NCBI GenBank assembly: GCA_964485585.1
Contig: CAZAJT010000026.1
Location: 1 to 15,115 of the forward strand
Origin: CAZAJT01 sp964485585
GTDB taxonomy: Bacteria > Patescibacteriota > Microgenomatia > UBA1406 > GWC2-37-13
Length of the DNA stretch: 15,115 nt
Direction: 5' to 3'
The notes beneath the pieces are model-generated. The model saw only the letters and a program-made list of their open reading frames with translations, ran no database searches and was not told where the DNA came from. Both the position numbers and the translations under genes were made by a program. Below, piece by piece: positions 1 to 8,135 of this stretch. Position 1 is the stretch's first letter. Each line of letters opens with the position of its first letter.

Positions 1-2758
1 GCGTATTGGTCGCCGATGGTCGCGGTGTCGCCGTAGCCGGTTGGACAAAAGGCGTGGGCAACGGGGTGTTGGTTGCAAGAGGCGGCGCTGCGGTGGGGAG
101 ATTTGTCGGTGGTAACGTTGTTCCTTGCGGTGATGGATAGAGCACCACCGATCCACCCATCGCGACCAACCACCCACGATCAATACCCGGATGTATTCCC
201 CATACCCGCGACCAAGTATGATCCTGTATCACAATATAATCTGAAGAATCGATAGATATCTCACCGGTGCCACCGATAGGAAGCGGAATATACGCGTCCG
301 GCGTCTGCTTGGTGAGCGGATCATTGTAAAACCATAGTTGCCGCAGGTGACGAACTGCCGCATCCCCATAATAACCGTCATTGCCGATAAGCATCTGATT
401 TCTACTATTGAACGCGATAGAAATAGGTGATCCCGGCTTATCAGTAATATTATACGCGCAATGTCCCGGTGCTGATCGGGGCTCAGTAAGGCTCCCTGCA
501 TTCATTACTTTTTTTGCGGTGAGTCGGGGAAACAAACTGTTTGCAGTAGTTAAATCTTCTTTCAGGAATATCGAAATACGATTGTTTCCATGACATTCAT
601 AATTGTTTTCAACGACAAAGAGATTGCCGGGTTTATCAAACTTGATCTGATACGGTACGCACAATGAATCTGCTTTCGGTTGGAGACCGGGATCACCGTT
701 TTCAACATTGTTACATTTTGTAGTATTTTTGTCCGGCTGACCGATTACCATATCAACGGTCAATGTTCCTGTGGCAAACTGAGCATAATTTCTAATACGC
801 AGTATTCGGTGATTTGGTTCATCTACTAGGTACAGCGCTCTGTTGACCTTGTCAAAGGCAACACCGCCGTAACTGCGGTAATTGAATTCCTGATTGTCAT
901 CAGACCACCGGAGCCGGATGTTGTCGGCAAGCGGCGGATTGTCGCCGGTAATCGGCAATTGATACACCCGCAGCTGTCCATGCTCGTTAAAAACCCACAA
1001 TCGGTTCGCATCATCAATCGCATCGCTTAACAGTCTTCTTCCAAATAACCGCGAAGTCAATTTGTAATCAGGCGGGGCGCCGATAGTTTTGTCCCGCCAG
1101 TTATTCCAGACCTTGAGTGACTTTTCATCCTGAATAAGCAGCTGATTGCCGGCTATGACGGTTCCCAGCGCTTCTCCTAATTTACTATCGTCATCATAGG
1201 TGTTAAAAGTCGCTCCGGGAAATAATCCGCCGTTAGGAACAGGCATACAGTTCTGACTATTTACCGTACGAAGATCGTAAGGAAGCGCGTATCGAGAAAT
1301 TCTATGAGTTCTGCCATCGGCAAAATAGATATTATTTGCGTTATCAAATCCTATAGAGCCTCCCGGCCAGAATAAATTAAATCCATCGTATACTGATCCG
1401 CATGATCCACCATAGTGACGATCGCCCCCCATCGTACTACTGTTTGGAGCGCCGACAACTTTAATAATAGCGCCATTATCGTCAATGAGTACCGACCGGA
1501 AGGTTTGAATCTCATTTACCCACAGTTTACCTGCTGCGTACTCCCCTTGTTTGTAGGGATTTAATGTGATACCGCTTGCTTGGAAAAAATATGTCATGCC
1601 GTCGAAATCAGGACCGGGTGATGAAATAATGTATTTTGCCGCCGCCATACCATTGGAAAATGGAGCGCGAAACAATAGAATGCGCGCCCGAAAAGGTTCT
1701 GCATATTCATCAACTATATAGACTGAACCGGTATCAGGATCAACGAGCACGGTAGTCGGATTGCATAAACGATCCAATGGCTGCCGTGATGGATCGAGAT
1801 ATTCGCCGTTATAACAGGTTGATGAAGGAGTACTCGAAGTAAAATTTGATTGCCCAAGCACCAGATCGGCAGTATTAGAATTGGGTGGAAATCTCAAAAC
1901 CCGATGATTATGGGTATCGGCAACCCAGAGATTACCCTGAGTATCTATAGACATTCCGCCGTAATTTGCATTGTAAAAAGGACCCATGTTCAACCAAAGT
2001 GTCTTATTGGTTGGGCTCCCCGGACTATTGTAATAGGCAGATCCATTTCTTCCGTTGGTGGTAAAACTTTCCTGACCCCACACAAAATCTGCAATAGTGT
2101 CCCCTTTCCCTCCGGTTCTATCACTACTAAATGGTTGATTGTATTTCAGTATTCTATTGTTCCACCGGTCGGGAACATACAGATTTCCTTGCCGATCGGT
2201 AACCAGTGTTGCGCGCGTCCATTGCTCGGCAATATTAGTCGGATACGGAAGTCCGGAAAGACAGAGTGTATCGGGACCGGGTGCTATAGTAATCCCTTCA
2301 TTATCATCCTTATTACAGGCAGCTTCAGTAAGGTTAGATTGGCCGAAAACGATATCAGGATCTTTACTTCCGTCAACGCGGCATGAGTTGCCGCTTCCGC
2401 AATCACTATCAATCGTACATGATTGTGAAGTGTTGTTGGAACAAGTTCCGGCACCATTAAATCCAAGCACCCTGTTGTTACCGGAATCAATGACATATAC
2501 TTTGTTCGGAGTGCTGGTTGTGTCAACAATAACACCTGACGCATGATACACTTTTTTACCTGAAACGGTATTTCGTGAAGCATTCGTTACACTTTTCTGA
2601 CCAAACAGTTTTAGGAACTGCGGATTCTGATAGATGAGAGAGTCCCGCGAACTGGATGATGCTTTCGGTTTATAAAGATAGGAATTGATATAGAGCCAGA
2701 AACCCACTCCGGAAGCTAAAATAACAAAGATTATCGTAAATAATTTTATCTTAATCAT
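1..2758 (-). CDS. NHL-repeat beta-propeller surface protein, partial (C-terminus beyond left edge)
   Basis: An uninterrupted reading frame of 919 codons starts with MIKIKLFTII at 2758 and is still open at base 1. Residues 4-24 form one membrane helix followed by a short basic patch, so the rest is probably outside the cell. NHL-type blade motifs recur at about residues 86-100 (YVIDSGNNRVLGF), 190-205 (NLYVPDRWNNRILKY), 272-288 (NLWVADTHNHRVLRF), 474-490 (NIYFADGRTHRISRY), 640-655 (LYLVDEPNHRILRI) and 708-727. Several blades carry a GQSN or GQPD tag (VFGQSNLT, VLGQSNFT, VIGQPDKN). A four-cysteine insert lies at residues 106-126. From about residue 875 the chain becomes a Thr/Pro-rich linker. 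NHL propellers usually bind proteins or sugars, and the ligand here is unknown. It is the last visible gene of the leftward surface cluster. The linker suggests a further C-terminal domain, possibly a dockerin as in two of its neighbours, but that part is not in the window. Confidence 0.85.
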   Translation of the reverse strand, partial: MIKIKLFTIIFVILASGVGFWLYINSYLYKPKASSSSRDSLIYQNPQFLKLFGQKSVTNASRNTVSGKKVYHASGVIVDTTSTPNKVYVIDSGNNRVLGFNGAGTCSNNTSQSCTIDSDCGSGNSCRVDGSKDPDIVFGQSNLTEAACNKDDNEGITIAPGPDTLCLSGLPYPTNIAEQWTRATLVTDRQGNLYVPDRWNNRILKYNQPFSSDRTGGKGDTIADFVWGQESFTTNGRNGSAYYNSPGSPTNKTLWLNMGPFYNANYGGMSIDTQGNLWVADTHNHRVLRFPPNSNTADLVLGQSNFTSSTPSSTCYNGEYLDPSRQPLDRLCNPTTVLVDPDTGSVYIVDEYAEPFRARILLFRAPFSNGMAAAKYIISSPGPDFDGMTYFFQASGITLNPYKQGEYAAGKLWVNEIQTFRSVLIDDNGAIIKVVGAPNSSTMGGDRHYGGSCGSVYDGFNLFWPGGSIGFDNANNIYFADGRTHRISRYALPYDLRTVNSQNCMPVPNGGLFPGATFNTYDDDSKLGEALGTVIAGNQLLIQDEKSLKVWNNWRDKTIGAPPDYKLTSRLFGRRLLSDAIDDANRLWVFNEHGQLRVYQLPITGDNPPLADNIRLRWSDDNQEFNYRSYGGVAFDKVNRALYLVDEPNHRILRIRNYAQFATGTLTVDMVIGQPDKNTTKCNNVENGDPGLQPKADSLCVPYQIKFDKPGNLFVVENNYECHGNNRISIFLKEDLTTANSLFPRLTAKKVMNAGSLTEPRSAPGHCAYNITDKPGSPISIAFNSRNQMLIGNDGYYGDAAVRHLRQLWFYNDPLTKQTPDAYIPLPIGGTGEISIDSSDYIVIQDHTWSRVWGIHPGIDRGWLVAMGGSVVLYPSPQGTTLPPTNLPTAAPPLATNTPLPTPFVQPATATPRPSATNT

Positions 2759-2786
2759 ATCTACCACTATCCCCGTTAATTTTCAA
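2759..2786 (-). promoter_or_regulatory. Weak candidate promoter for the NHL gene
   Basis: Reading leftward, TTGAAA (about 2792-2787, made by the A/T repeat) is followed after 16 nt by GATAGT and then 7 nt later by the start codon at 2758. The geometry matches the other candidate leaderless starts in this window. However, the -10 is only 4/6 and the -35 lies in low-complexity sequence, so this may be chance. The alternative is that the gene is simply co-transcribed with the protease gene. Confidence 0.25.
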
Positions 2787-2891
2787 TTTTCAATAGCCAA
2801 TTTTCAATTAATGATTCAATGTTTCAATTTTCAAGCATTAAACATTGAGTAATTGGAATTTGATTGTAAATTGAAAATTGAGAATTGAAAA
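2759..2891. repeat. A/T-rich inverted repeats between protease and NHL genes
   Basis: The gap between the two genes is made of TTTTCAATT and AATTGAAAA words. The left arm 2778-2794 reads AATTTTCAATTTTCAAT, and its complement recurs with a small insertion at 2870-2893, where it overlaps the stop codon of the protease gene. Inside, TCAATGTTT (2816-2824) and AAACATTGA (2840-2848) form a perfect 9-bp stem with a 15-nt loop. There is no U-run typical of an intrinsic terminator. It could lower read-through or protect mRNA ends, but the function is not shown. Confidence 0.6.
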
Positions 2892-5156
2892 TTATTCAAA
2901 GTTTTTCCTCCATATCTCAAAATCTACCATATCTGTCTTGCCGCTTCCATTGAAATCTCCTTTAGCAGTAGTTCCCCCAAGATAATCCAACCGCCAGTAT
3001 TCAAAATCAATTATATTGATTTTTCCATCGCAGTTGGCATCACCCTGATTTTTTTTCACACAGGATGGTGTTAACGTATTGGTAGGAGGAACAGGAGTAT
3101 TGGTTGACGTAAGAGGAGGACTTGGCGTAGAGGTTATTGGATAACCAACAGTAACAAAGTCTAATAATTTATTATTATATACTCCTTCTTTAAATATGCG
3201 AACATACAGCTCAAATACAGTTTCTGGCGGAAACACGATAATGCTGTCGCGCGTACCTTCCAGTGAATCACTTATTATTATTTCTCCACCTTCTCCTTCG
3301 CCTCTCCGCTGTATTACTGTAACAGTGTTCATTGATGGAACGTTGGATATAGTCCATGTTAATCTTGTAAAGCAATTCGTTCCTGAGAAGGTACAAACTG
3401 AAGAATCGGCAGTGATGCTGCCTGTTGGTACCGAAGTAGGTGTCGGTAATGTGGTCGTTGAAGCGGCGCAGTTGGGAATCCGAGGAGCTTGTTTTGAACA
3501 CACCGGACTTTTCTGGAGTCCGATCGGCTGTTGATCCATCTCGGTGGCCTCCAGACTTTTTTTAACATTACTGCACGTATTCGAGGATGCCTGATATAAA
3601 TCAGTACATGACTGCATAATTGCATCATACATCGCCTTAAAGTTGGACGACATGGTGAGATACGATGTTAACGCGCGATATATAATGGGAATACTTTTCT
3701 CTTTTCCTACTCCGGTTACTCCACATCCATTAAAATTCCCTCCTGCGGTCATAAGATAAAATGCCTTGTTAAATATACCGCTGTTGGAATGTACCCCGCC
3801 ATTATCCCATGATTCGCACGCGTAGTTGGGAGAAAATAATCGATCAGGATCGGATCCGGTACTCGGCGGGTCTGCCATTGACCGGAAAATTCCCATAACC
3901 GTGTCTTCACCGATTGTCCAATTATTATCCATTGCATAGCCGAAAACATCGGAAACGCTCTCATTGAGAGCGCCGGACTGATCCCCATAAATGAGACTTG
4001 CTGATTCCTGAGTAACTCCGTGACCAAATTCATGTCCCACAATATCTTTACTCGCCATTCCCTTACAGAATTCTACCGTAAATCCCATCCAATAAGCATT
4101 GGGACACATATAGGTTCCATTTACACGCGATAATAAAGTACCCCCTTTATTGTCATAACTATCTCTACTCAATTTACTGGATAAAAAATCGTAAAATTCA
4201 CCAGAATATTCATACGCTTGATCACTATCTCGATCACCGGTGTCGGCGTCACCTTCAGTGCGCACAACCGGACATGTTGAAGTATCAGTTCCTTTGGAAC
4301 AATCTTCAATTTCTCTTCGTTTCACTTCATAGATCAATGATTCTGAAAATACTATTCTCCCTTCGGTAAGCTCCACAAAATATTTCTTCGCAAATGTCGG
4401 GTGATTTTCACCATCAGAAACGGTAATGGCATAGGTATCATAATTTTTTGTATCGTCATTCAACCCCAACACTGATCGGTTGAAAATATATTGTTTGACT
4501 TCTTTCACCACGAGCGCAGCGCTTTTCGTAGCCTCTTTTTCTGCGACGACCAGCGCAATCTCTTTTGCCCGATCTTCTGATAATCGCTCTGGTTCAACCG
4601 TCTGTTGGAGTACCAGATTGCCGTCTACCGCATAGACTTGATTGTTATTTTTGATGTGTACCACCAATTCAGCTCCATATACGGGAACATTGTTAATCTT
4701 TTGATTAAATATATAATGCTCACTATTCAAGTTAACTCCCAATTTTTTATAATAACGATCATCGACATCTTTCACTTTGCGCGACAAAAACGAGTTCTGT
4801 GCAAAATTCTGAGGAATTATCCGTTGAGGATTCGAAAGATCACTTACTCCTTTGACATCTTCGTCAGGTAATTCTTCTGGGCGATATTTCGGATCCCGCT
4901 GGAGAAACTCGAGCGCAGCTGCCTCTCCTTGATTTCTTGTTTGCAACAAATATCCTCCATCGCTATACAAAGCGACATCGATGGTAGCTTTCTCTTTTTG
5001 TATCTCAGAAGATTCAGTCACATTGCTGGTGTCAATAATATTTGCCGTGCTTGCGCCGCTATCCTGCAGAAGATCGGTGAGAAAACGCCAACCGAATACG
5101 ACGAAGATAGTGATAAGAATTGCCGTGACAATAACAAACTGATTCGATCGCCACAT
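2892..5156 (-). CDS. M4 (thermolysin-family) secreted metalloprotease with C-terminal dockerin
   Basis: The 754-residue protein has an N-terminal membrane helix (about 6-22), then a propeptide region (about 80-275) resembling the FTP/PepSY prodomains that inhibit and fold M4 enzymes. The catalytic domain covers about 315-545. Zinc ligands are visible as HEFGH (H375, E376, H379) and E399 in GALNESVSD. Y390 and H456 (GGVHSNSG) sit where thermolysin has Tyr157 and His231, so the active site looks complete. An Ig-like beta domain (about 571-672) and a Thr/Pro linker (673-698) follow. The dockerin (704-754) has two intact calcium loops, DANCDGKINIID (706-717) and DFNGSGKTDMVD (734-745). The 14 cysteines fall in closely spaced pairs. 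The start ATG shares its A with the TGA stop of the upstream cohesin gene, which fixes the start and suggests coupled translation. Likely role: endopeptidase acting on extracellular or host protein while docked on a cohesin. Confidence 0.95.
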   Translation of the reverse strand: MWRSNQFVIVTAILITIFVVFGWRFLTDLLQDSGASTANIIDTSNVTESSEIQKEKATIDVALYSDGGYLLQTRNQGEAAALEFLQRDPKYRPEELPDEDVKGVSDLSNPQRIIPQNFAQNSFLSRKVKDVDDRYYKKLGVNLNSEHYIFNQKINNVPVYGAELVVHIKNNNQVYAVDGNLVLQQTVEPERLSEDRAKEIALVVAEKEATKSAALVVKEVKQYIFNRSVLGLNDDTKNYDTYAITVSDGENHPTFAKKYFVELTEGRIVFSESLIYEVKRREIEDCSKGTDTSTCPVVRTEGDADTGDRDSDQAYEYSGEFYDFLSSKLSRDSYDNKGGTLLSRVNGTYMCPNAYWMGFTVEFCKGMASKDIVGHEFGHGVTQESASLIYGDQSGALNESVSDVFGYAMDNNWTIGEDTVMGIFRSMADPPSTGSDPDRLFSPNYACESWDNGGVHSNSGIFNKAFYLMTAGGNFNGCGVTGVGKEKSIPIIYRALTSYLTMSSNFKAMYDAIMQSCTDLYQASSNTCSNVKKSLEATEMDQQPIGLQKSPVCSKQAPRIPNCAASTTTLPTPTSVPTGSITADSSVCTFSGTNCFTRLTWTISNVPSMNTVTVIQRRGEGEGGEIIISDSLEGTRDSIIVFPPETVFELYVRIFKEGVYNNKLLDFVTVGYPITSTPSPPLTSTNTPVPPTNTLTPSCVKKNQGDANCDGKINIIDFEYWRLDYLGGTTAKGDFNGSGKTDMVDFEIWRKNFE

Positions 5157-6016
5157 CAGCGTTGGAAGTAGTTAATTTTTACCGAGTTTTTGGAGACGTC
5201 TTGCAGATTAAATGTGTAACCAAAAGCATCCTGGGTAGTATTGAGAAGCCCCGCAACGCCACCGATCTGGAAATCAAGCTCTTTTGTCTGGTTTTTCTGA
5301 ACAACCTTGAGCGTCGCCGTCGTCATACAATCATAACAGCGATCATCAGGCACCTGCGCATTGGTAAGAGTGACAGTAAGATCACTACCTTTTAATGTCA
5401 CCGGTTGATTCAGATATAGCGTCACCTCGCTTGCAACCGTGACCTCAACACCTTTTACCGTTCCCAGAATATCTTTCGCGCCCTGTTCATCAGTCATCAG
5501 ATTGGAATCTTTTGTGGAACCAGGACTAAACTGTATCTCAAATCGTGCGACGCCCGGCTTTTTCGGTTTGAACGTGAGAGTTGCCAGTTTGGTATCCTGT
5601 AATATCCGTTCCCCGGTTTCGGAAAGTTTTTTGAACGCAACAATACTAATGGTATTTCCCTGCTCGCGTACCGTTGACTGAAACTCGGGAAGGGATACAT
5701 TATATGTTTCATAACCAACCAGTTCGGGATTAAAGCTTACCACAATGTCAAATCCCGCAATCGATTTACCCGCTGAATTTGCCGCAATATAAACCGGAAT
5801 TGATTCTCCCAGAGTGTATGAAGGGGTATTTGCATCAAGCTGAAGCTGCATGCGTCCTGCTTCAACAGACACTGTCGGCGTCGCTTCTGTTTTTACCGGC
5901 TGATTACCCGGTGCGGGACGTTTGACATTGAGATAATAAATTGGGATAAGAAAAATCAATAGAAGGATGATGAAGAAAAAGAGCGAAAAATTGTTTGAAC
6001 GCGGTTGTGTCTCCAT
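5156..6016 (-). CDS. Membrane-anchored cohesin-domain protein
   Basis: This 286-residue protein has a short basic N-terminus, a membrane helix (about 10-29), a Pro/Thr spacer (32-50) and a cohesin-type beta sandwich (about 51-195). Cohesin hallmarks are visible: YTLGESIPVYIAANSAGKSI (67-86), the core AGFDIVVSFNPELVGYE (87-103), then LATLTFKPKKPGVARFEI (144-161). A second small beta domain (about 196-286) begins LYLNQPVTLKGSDLTVTL and has a CYDC pair at 227-230. It loosely recalls a small secreted beta domain that has an SRCP motif. Cohesins bind dockerins, and the next gene encodes a dockerin protease whose start overlaps this stop codon by one base. I infer that this protein is the membrane-bound receptor for that protease. 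No Shine-Dalgarno is seen before the start. Whether the cohesin pairs with this dockerin specifically is untested. Confidence 0.88.
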   Translation of the reverse strand: METQPRSNNFSLFFFIILLLIFLIPIYYLNVKRPAPGNQPVKTEATPTVSVEAGRMQLQLDANTPSYTLGESIPVYIAANSAGKSIAGFDIVVSFNPELVGYETYNVSLPEFQSTVREQGNTISIVAFKKLSETGERILQDTKLATLTFKPKKPGVARFEIQFSPGSTKDSNLMTDEQGAKDILGTVKGVEVTVASEVTLYLNQPVTLKGSDLTVTLTNAQVPDDRCYDCMTTATLKVVQKNQTKELDFQIGGVAGLLNTTQDAFGYTFNLQDVSKNSVKINYFQR

Positions 6017-6032
6017 GCCATTTTAGTTTTAA

Positions 6033-6113
6033 TTGGTCTAATTGGTTAAATTAGTTAAATTGGTTGAACCGGTTAAACTAGTTAAACCAGTTAAACTAAT
6101 TCAACTAGTTCAA
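6033..6113. repeat. Nine-copy degenerate 9-bp tandem repeat
   Basis: Nine consecutive 9-mers fit the pattern YYRRTTMAA: TTGGTCTAA, TTGGTTAAA, TTAGTTAAA, TTGGTTGAA, CCGGTTAAA, CTAGTTAAA, CCAGTTAAA, CTAATTCAA and CTAGTTCAA. The array fills almost the whole gap between the stop codon at 6118 and the next start at 6016. Being a multiple of three, copy changes would not alter frame, but no reading frame crosses it. It would be transcribed inside the operon as an unstructured or weakly paired spacer. Confidence 0.8.
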
Positions 6114-6117
6114 CCTC

Positions 6118-7860
6118 TTATTCCAATACATCATCCGGTCGTACCTCAAGCGCTTCTATAAGCAATGAAAAGTCCTGCGTATTGACTACTCCATCATAGT
6201 TTACATCGGCAAGAGACAATGAGGTTTCGTCTGATTTTCCGAGGCTGGTGCGAATGAGAGTAATGTCACCGGAGTTCACCACACCATTCTGTTCCGGCAA
6301 GTCGCCAATCGGCATAGTAATACCGGTAAAGTCAAGATTGTTGTCTCCCCCTTGCAGACGAATTTCGCCTTTCTGGCACCGATAGGTACCGGGATTCAGT
6401 TCTGTCGGATTGACTACGCATATTTTCTTCTGAATGTGTTTCGGACCTTTTATATATACTATATAGTTCGATCCTGAAAATACATACGGATTCTCAAACG
6501 TACCTGTCCATACCCCGGCCTCACCGAGCGTAAACTTCACCGACTGCGATACGCCCTCTCGGGGAAGGTTGGCACCGGCAATAGTAACCTTAACCGGTAT
6601 CGTAACTTCGGCAGCTCGCTTCTGTGCAACGCCCTGCAATTTTATTTTCATGGTGATCTTTGATACCGTACCGGTAATTTGGGGAGTTGCAGTAATTACT
6701 GGGGTTATTTGTTCAGTAAACGGTAGGATGCTAATATCTTCGAAGTGTAAAATTGCAGCAGGTTGGTTACCACCGCCTCCTGATAATGGCAGTCGAGTCG
6801 CTTCAAAAATCTCAGATTGATATGGTTTCCCAATAGTGCCACTCGGTTCATTTCCAGACTGACCAACGCCGTTGTAAATGATCCAGTTGCCAGGATTAGT
6901 GCCGTCAAATGACTGAATCTCATCAGTCTGCCATTTGCCGGCCTGAGCTGAAAAATACAGATAGAGTCGCATGGGCACATTGCTCTGTTTATCTTGCCAG
7001 TCCATCTCCAATGTGGTGTAGTTTGGATTTCCCAGCACTGAGTTTGTCGTTACCTTTGCATCGTTCACTTCAAATTTTTTATTGCCAACCTTAATATAAA
7101 AATCGTTATATGAAAGTTCAACGCTGCGTGTTTTGATGGTCGTTTTGTATTTTTTTGGTGTAGGAGTTGGAATCGTGGGAGGCGTAGTCGGAGTAATCGT
7201 ACGGGTAACGGTCGGTGAAGTGGAAGGAGATATCGGAAGCGTTACGCTTATAGGCGGCATTATAGTAAGAGTTGGACCGGGAGTACCGGTTGGATCTCCA
7301 ACAACGAAGGTATAATTTCCTTGATCTACCGTGCCGAGGGCAAACTGAAAATCCGGCACCAGTGATCCTGCCATTTCGAAATTATCGACATCAATTTTAA
7401 GTGTACCCGCTCCAACAGCAGTGCCTTTTATGGTTACTTCCATCGTAAGTGCACGCACATTGCCGGCACCCGAGCTGGGCAGCACTACATAGGCTACCCG
7501 TGCTCTTGACGGCGCAATCTCTTTTTTAATCTCGGTGAAGGTAGGTTGTGTTCCTCCATTAACAATCATGCCTTTGATAGGATTTACATCTACAATCTGC
7601 GCGCTGCCTGAGGCGAGATACACGACGCTAAAAGAAGTAATATTGTGAGCAATATTTACCGGCGTATATACAACATCAATTGATTTATTGATATTGATAG
7701 GATGGGGTCCGGTCTTTTCGGAAAATGACACATTTATCGCTGGTTCTCCTCCTGCTTTTGATTTGTATACATAATTACTAATGTATATCCAGAAACCATA
7801 GGCACTCGCAACAAGTACAAGGAATATCAAAAGAAACTTCGGAGGGTGAGCTTTTTTCAT
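6118..7860 (-). CDS. Membrane-anchored surface protein with probable cohesin-like domain and C-terminal dockerin
   Basis: The 580-residue protein begins MKKAHPPKF, with one membrane helix at about 8-27. Residues 38-187 form a beta-rich domain with a cohesin-like layout, ending VGAGTLKIDVDNFEMAGS (149-166). I rate the cohesin call as probable, not certain. A Thr/Pro linker (188-237) leads to an unrecognised beta domain (about 238-382) with a Gly run at 360-364. Another beta domain (about 398-515) holds KLQGV, AGVWTGTF and YIVYIKGPKHIQKK, which I recall as commonly preceding dockerins in this lineage. The dockerin (about 519-572) has one good calcium loop, DVNYDGVVNTQD (552-563). The first loop (521-532, NG then D) lacks the leading Asp in register. 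A protein with both a cohesin-like module and a dockerin could act as an adaptor. It is the first gene of the leftward cluster and has no Shine-Dalgarno before its start. Confidence 0.87.
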   Translation of the reverse strand: MKKAHPPKFLLIFLVLVASAYGFWIYISNYVYKSKAGGEPAINVSFSEKTGPHPININKSIDVVYTPVNIAHNITSFSVVYLASGSAQIVDVNPIKGMIVNGGTQPTFTEIKKEIAPSRARVAYVVLPSSGAGNVRALTMEVTIKGTAVGAGTLKIDVDNFEMAGSLVPDFQFALGTVDQGNYTFVVGDPTGTPGPTLTIMPPISVTLPISPSTSPTVTRTITPTTPPTIPTPTPKKYKTTIKTRSVELSYNDFYIKVGNKKFEVNDAKVTTNSVLGNPNYTTLEMDWQDKQSNVPMRLYLYFSAQAGKWQTDEIQSFDGTNPGNWIIYNGVGQSGNEPSGTIGKPYQSEIFEATRLPLSGGGGNQPAAILHFEDISILPFTEQITPVITATPQITGTVSKITMKIKLQGVAQKRAAEVTIPVKVTIAGANLPREGVSQSVKFTLGEAGVWTGTFENPYVFSGSNYIVYIKGPKHIQKKICVVNPTELNPGTYRCQKGEIRLQGGDNNLDFTGITMPIGDLPEQNGVVNSGDITLIRTSLGKSDETSLSLADVNYDGVVNTQDFSLLIEALEVRPDDVLE

Positions 7861-7886
7861 GATCTAAAAATTAGTGCTTCATGATT

Positions 7887-7915
7887 ATGGTAAGGAAAAA
7901 TTACCCCTATGTCAA
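7887..7915 (-). promoter_or_regulatory. Candidate promoter of the cohesin/dockerin cluster
   Basis: On the minus strand a perfect TTGACA (7915-7910) is followed by a 17-nt spacer and TACCAT (7892-7887, 4/6). An alternative -10, CATAAT (7889-7884), would need a 20-nt spacer. The transcript would carry a leader of roughly 20-25 nt before the start at 7860, containing a tiny ATG AAG CAC TAA frame (7882-7871). The -35 is strong evidence and the -10 is weaker. Confidence 0.5.
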
Positions 7916-7984
7916 GGACAGATTTATGTGGATTGCTAACGGATTTCCGCGGATCCTAAAAGAGAAATTATCCGTGGGTATTCA

Positions 7985-8115
7985 CACGAGTTTCGAACTT
8001 CCTGTCATCCTGAGGAGTGAAGCGACGAAGGATCTCTGAACTTGTTTCAGCCTCGCATTCGCGAGAGATTCTTCTCGGCCATTGGCCGATCAGAATGACA
8101 ACTGCGAAACTCGTG
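7985..8115. mobile_element. 131-bp MITE/REP-like inverted-repeat element
   Basis: The left end CACGAGTTTCG (7985-7995) plus TGTCATCCTGA (8003-8013) is mirrored by TCAGAATGACA (8090-8100) plus GCGAAACTCGTG (8104-8115), with short mismatched spacers. Within it, GGATCTCT faces AGAGATTC, and two small hairpins lie inside: CTCGC-ATTC-GCGAG (8052-8065) and TCGGCC-ATT-GGCCGA (8075-8089). The GTCATCCTGA...TCAGAATGAC ends are familiar from short dispersed palindromes in many bacterial genomes. No coding capacity is present, so any movement would need a transposase in trans. Bases 7861-7984 upstream hold only the cluster promoter and a TCCGCGGA-rich stretch. Confidence 0.65.
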
Positions 8116-8135
8116 ATCTGTGCAAATCAATTATG

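Noticed and set aside
1..2758. Short plus-strand reading frames such as 1850-2386 and 2139-2546
   Set aside because: They lie inside the long NHL-repeat gene on the other strand, which has a continuous, meaningful translation. Their own translations have no recognisable domains.
2840..2891. Intrinsic terminator after the protease gene
   Set aside because: A 9-bp stem exists, but it is A/T-rich, has a 15-nt loop and lacks a following U-run, so it is listed only as a repeat.
6033..6113. CRISPR array or integron-like repeat
   Set aside because: The units are 9 bp, contiguous and degenerate, with no spacers and no cas or integrase genes nearby.
1..7860. Classical cellulosome locus
   Set aside because: Cohesin and dockerin domains are present, but there is no glycoside hydrolase, carbohydrate-binding module or multi-cohesin scaffoldin.
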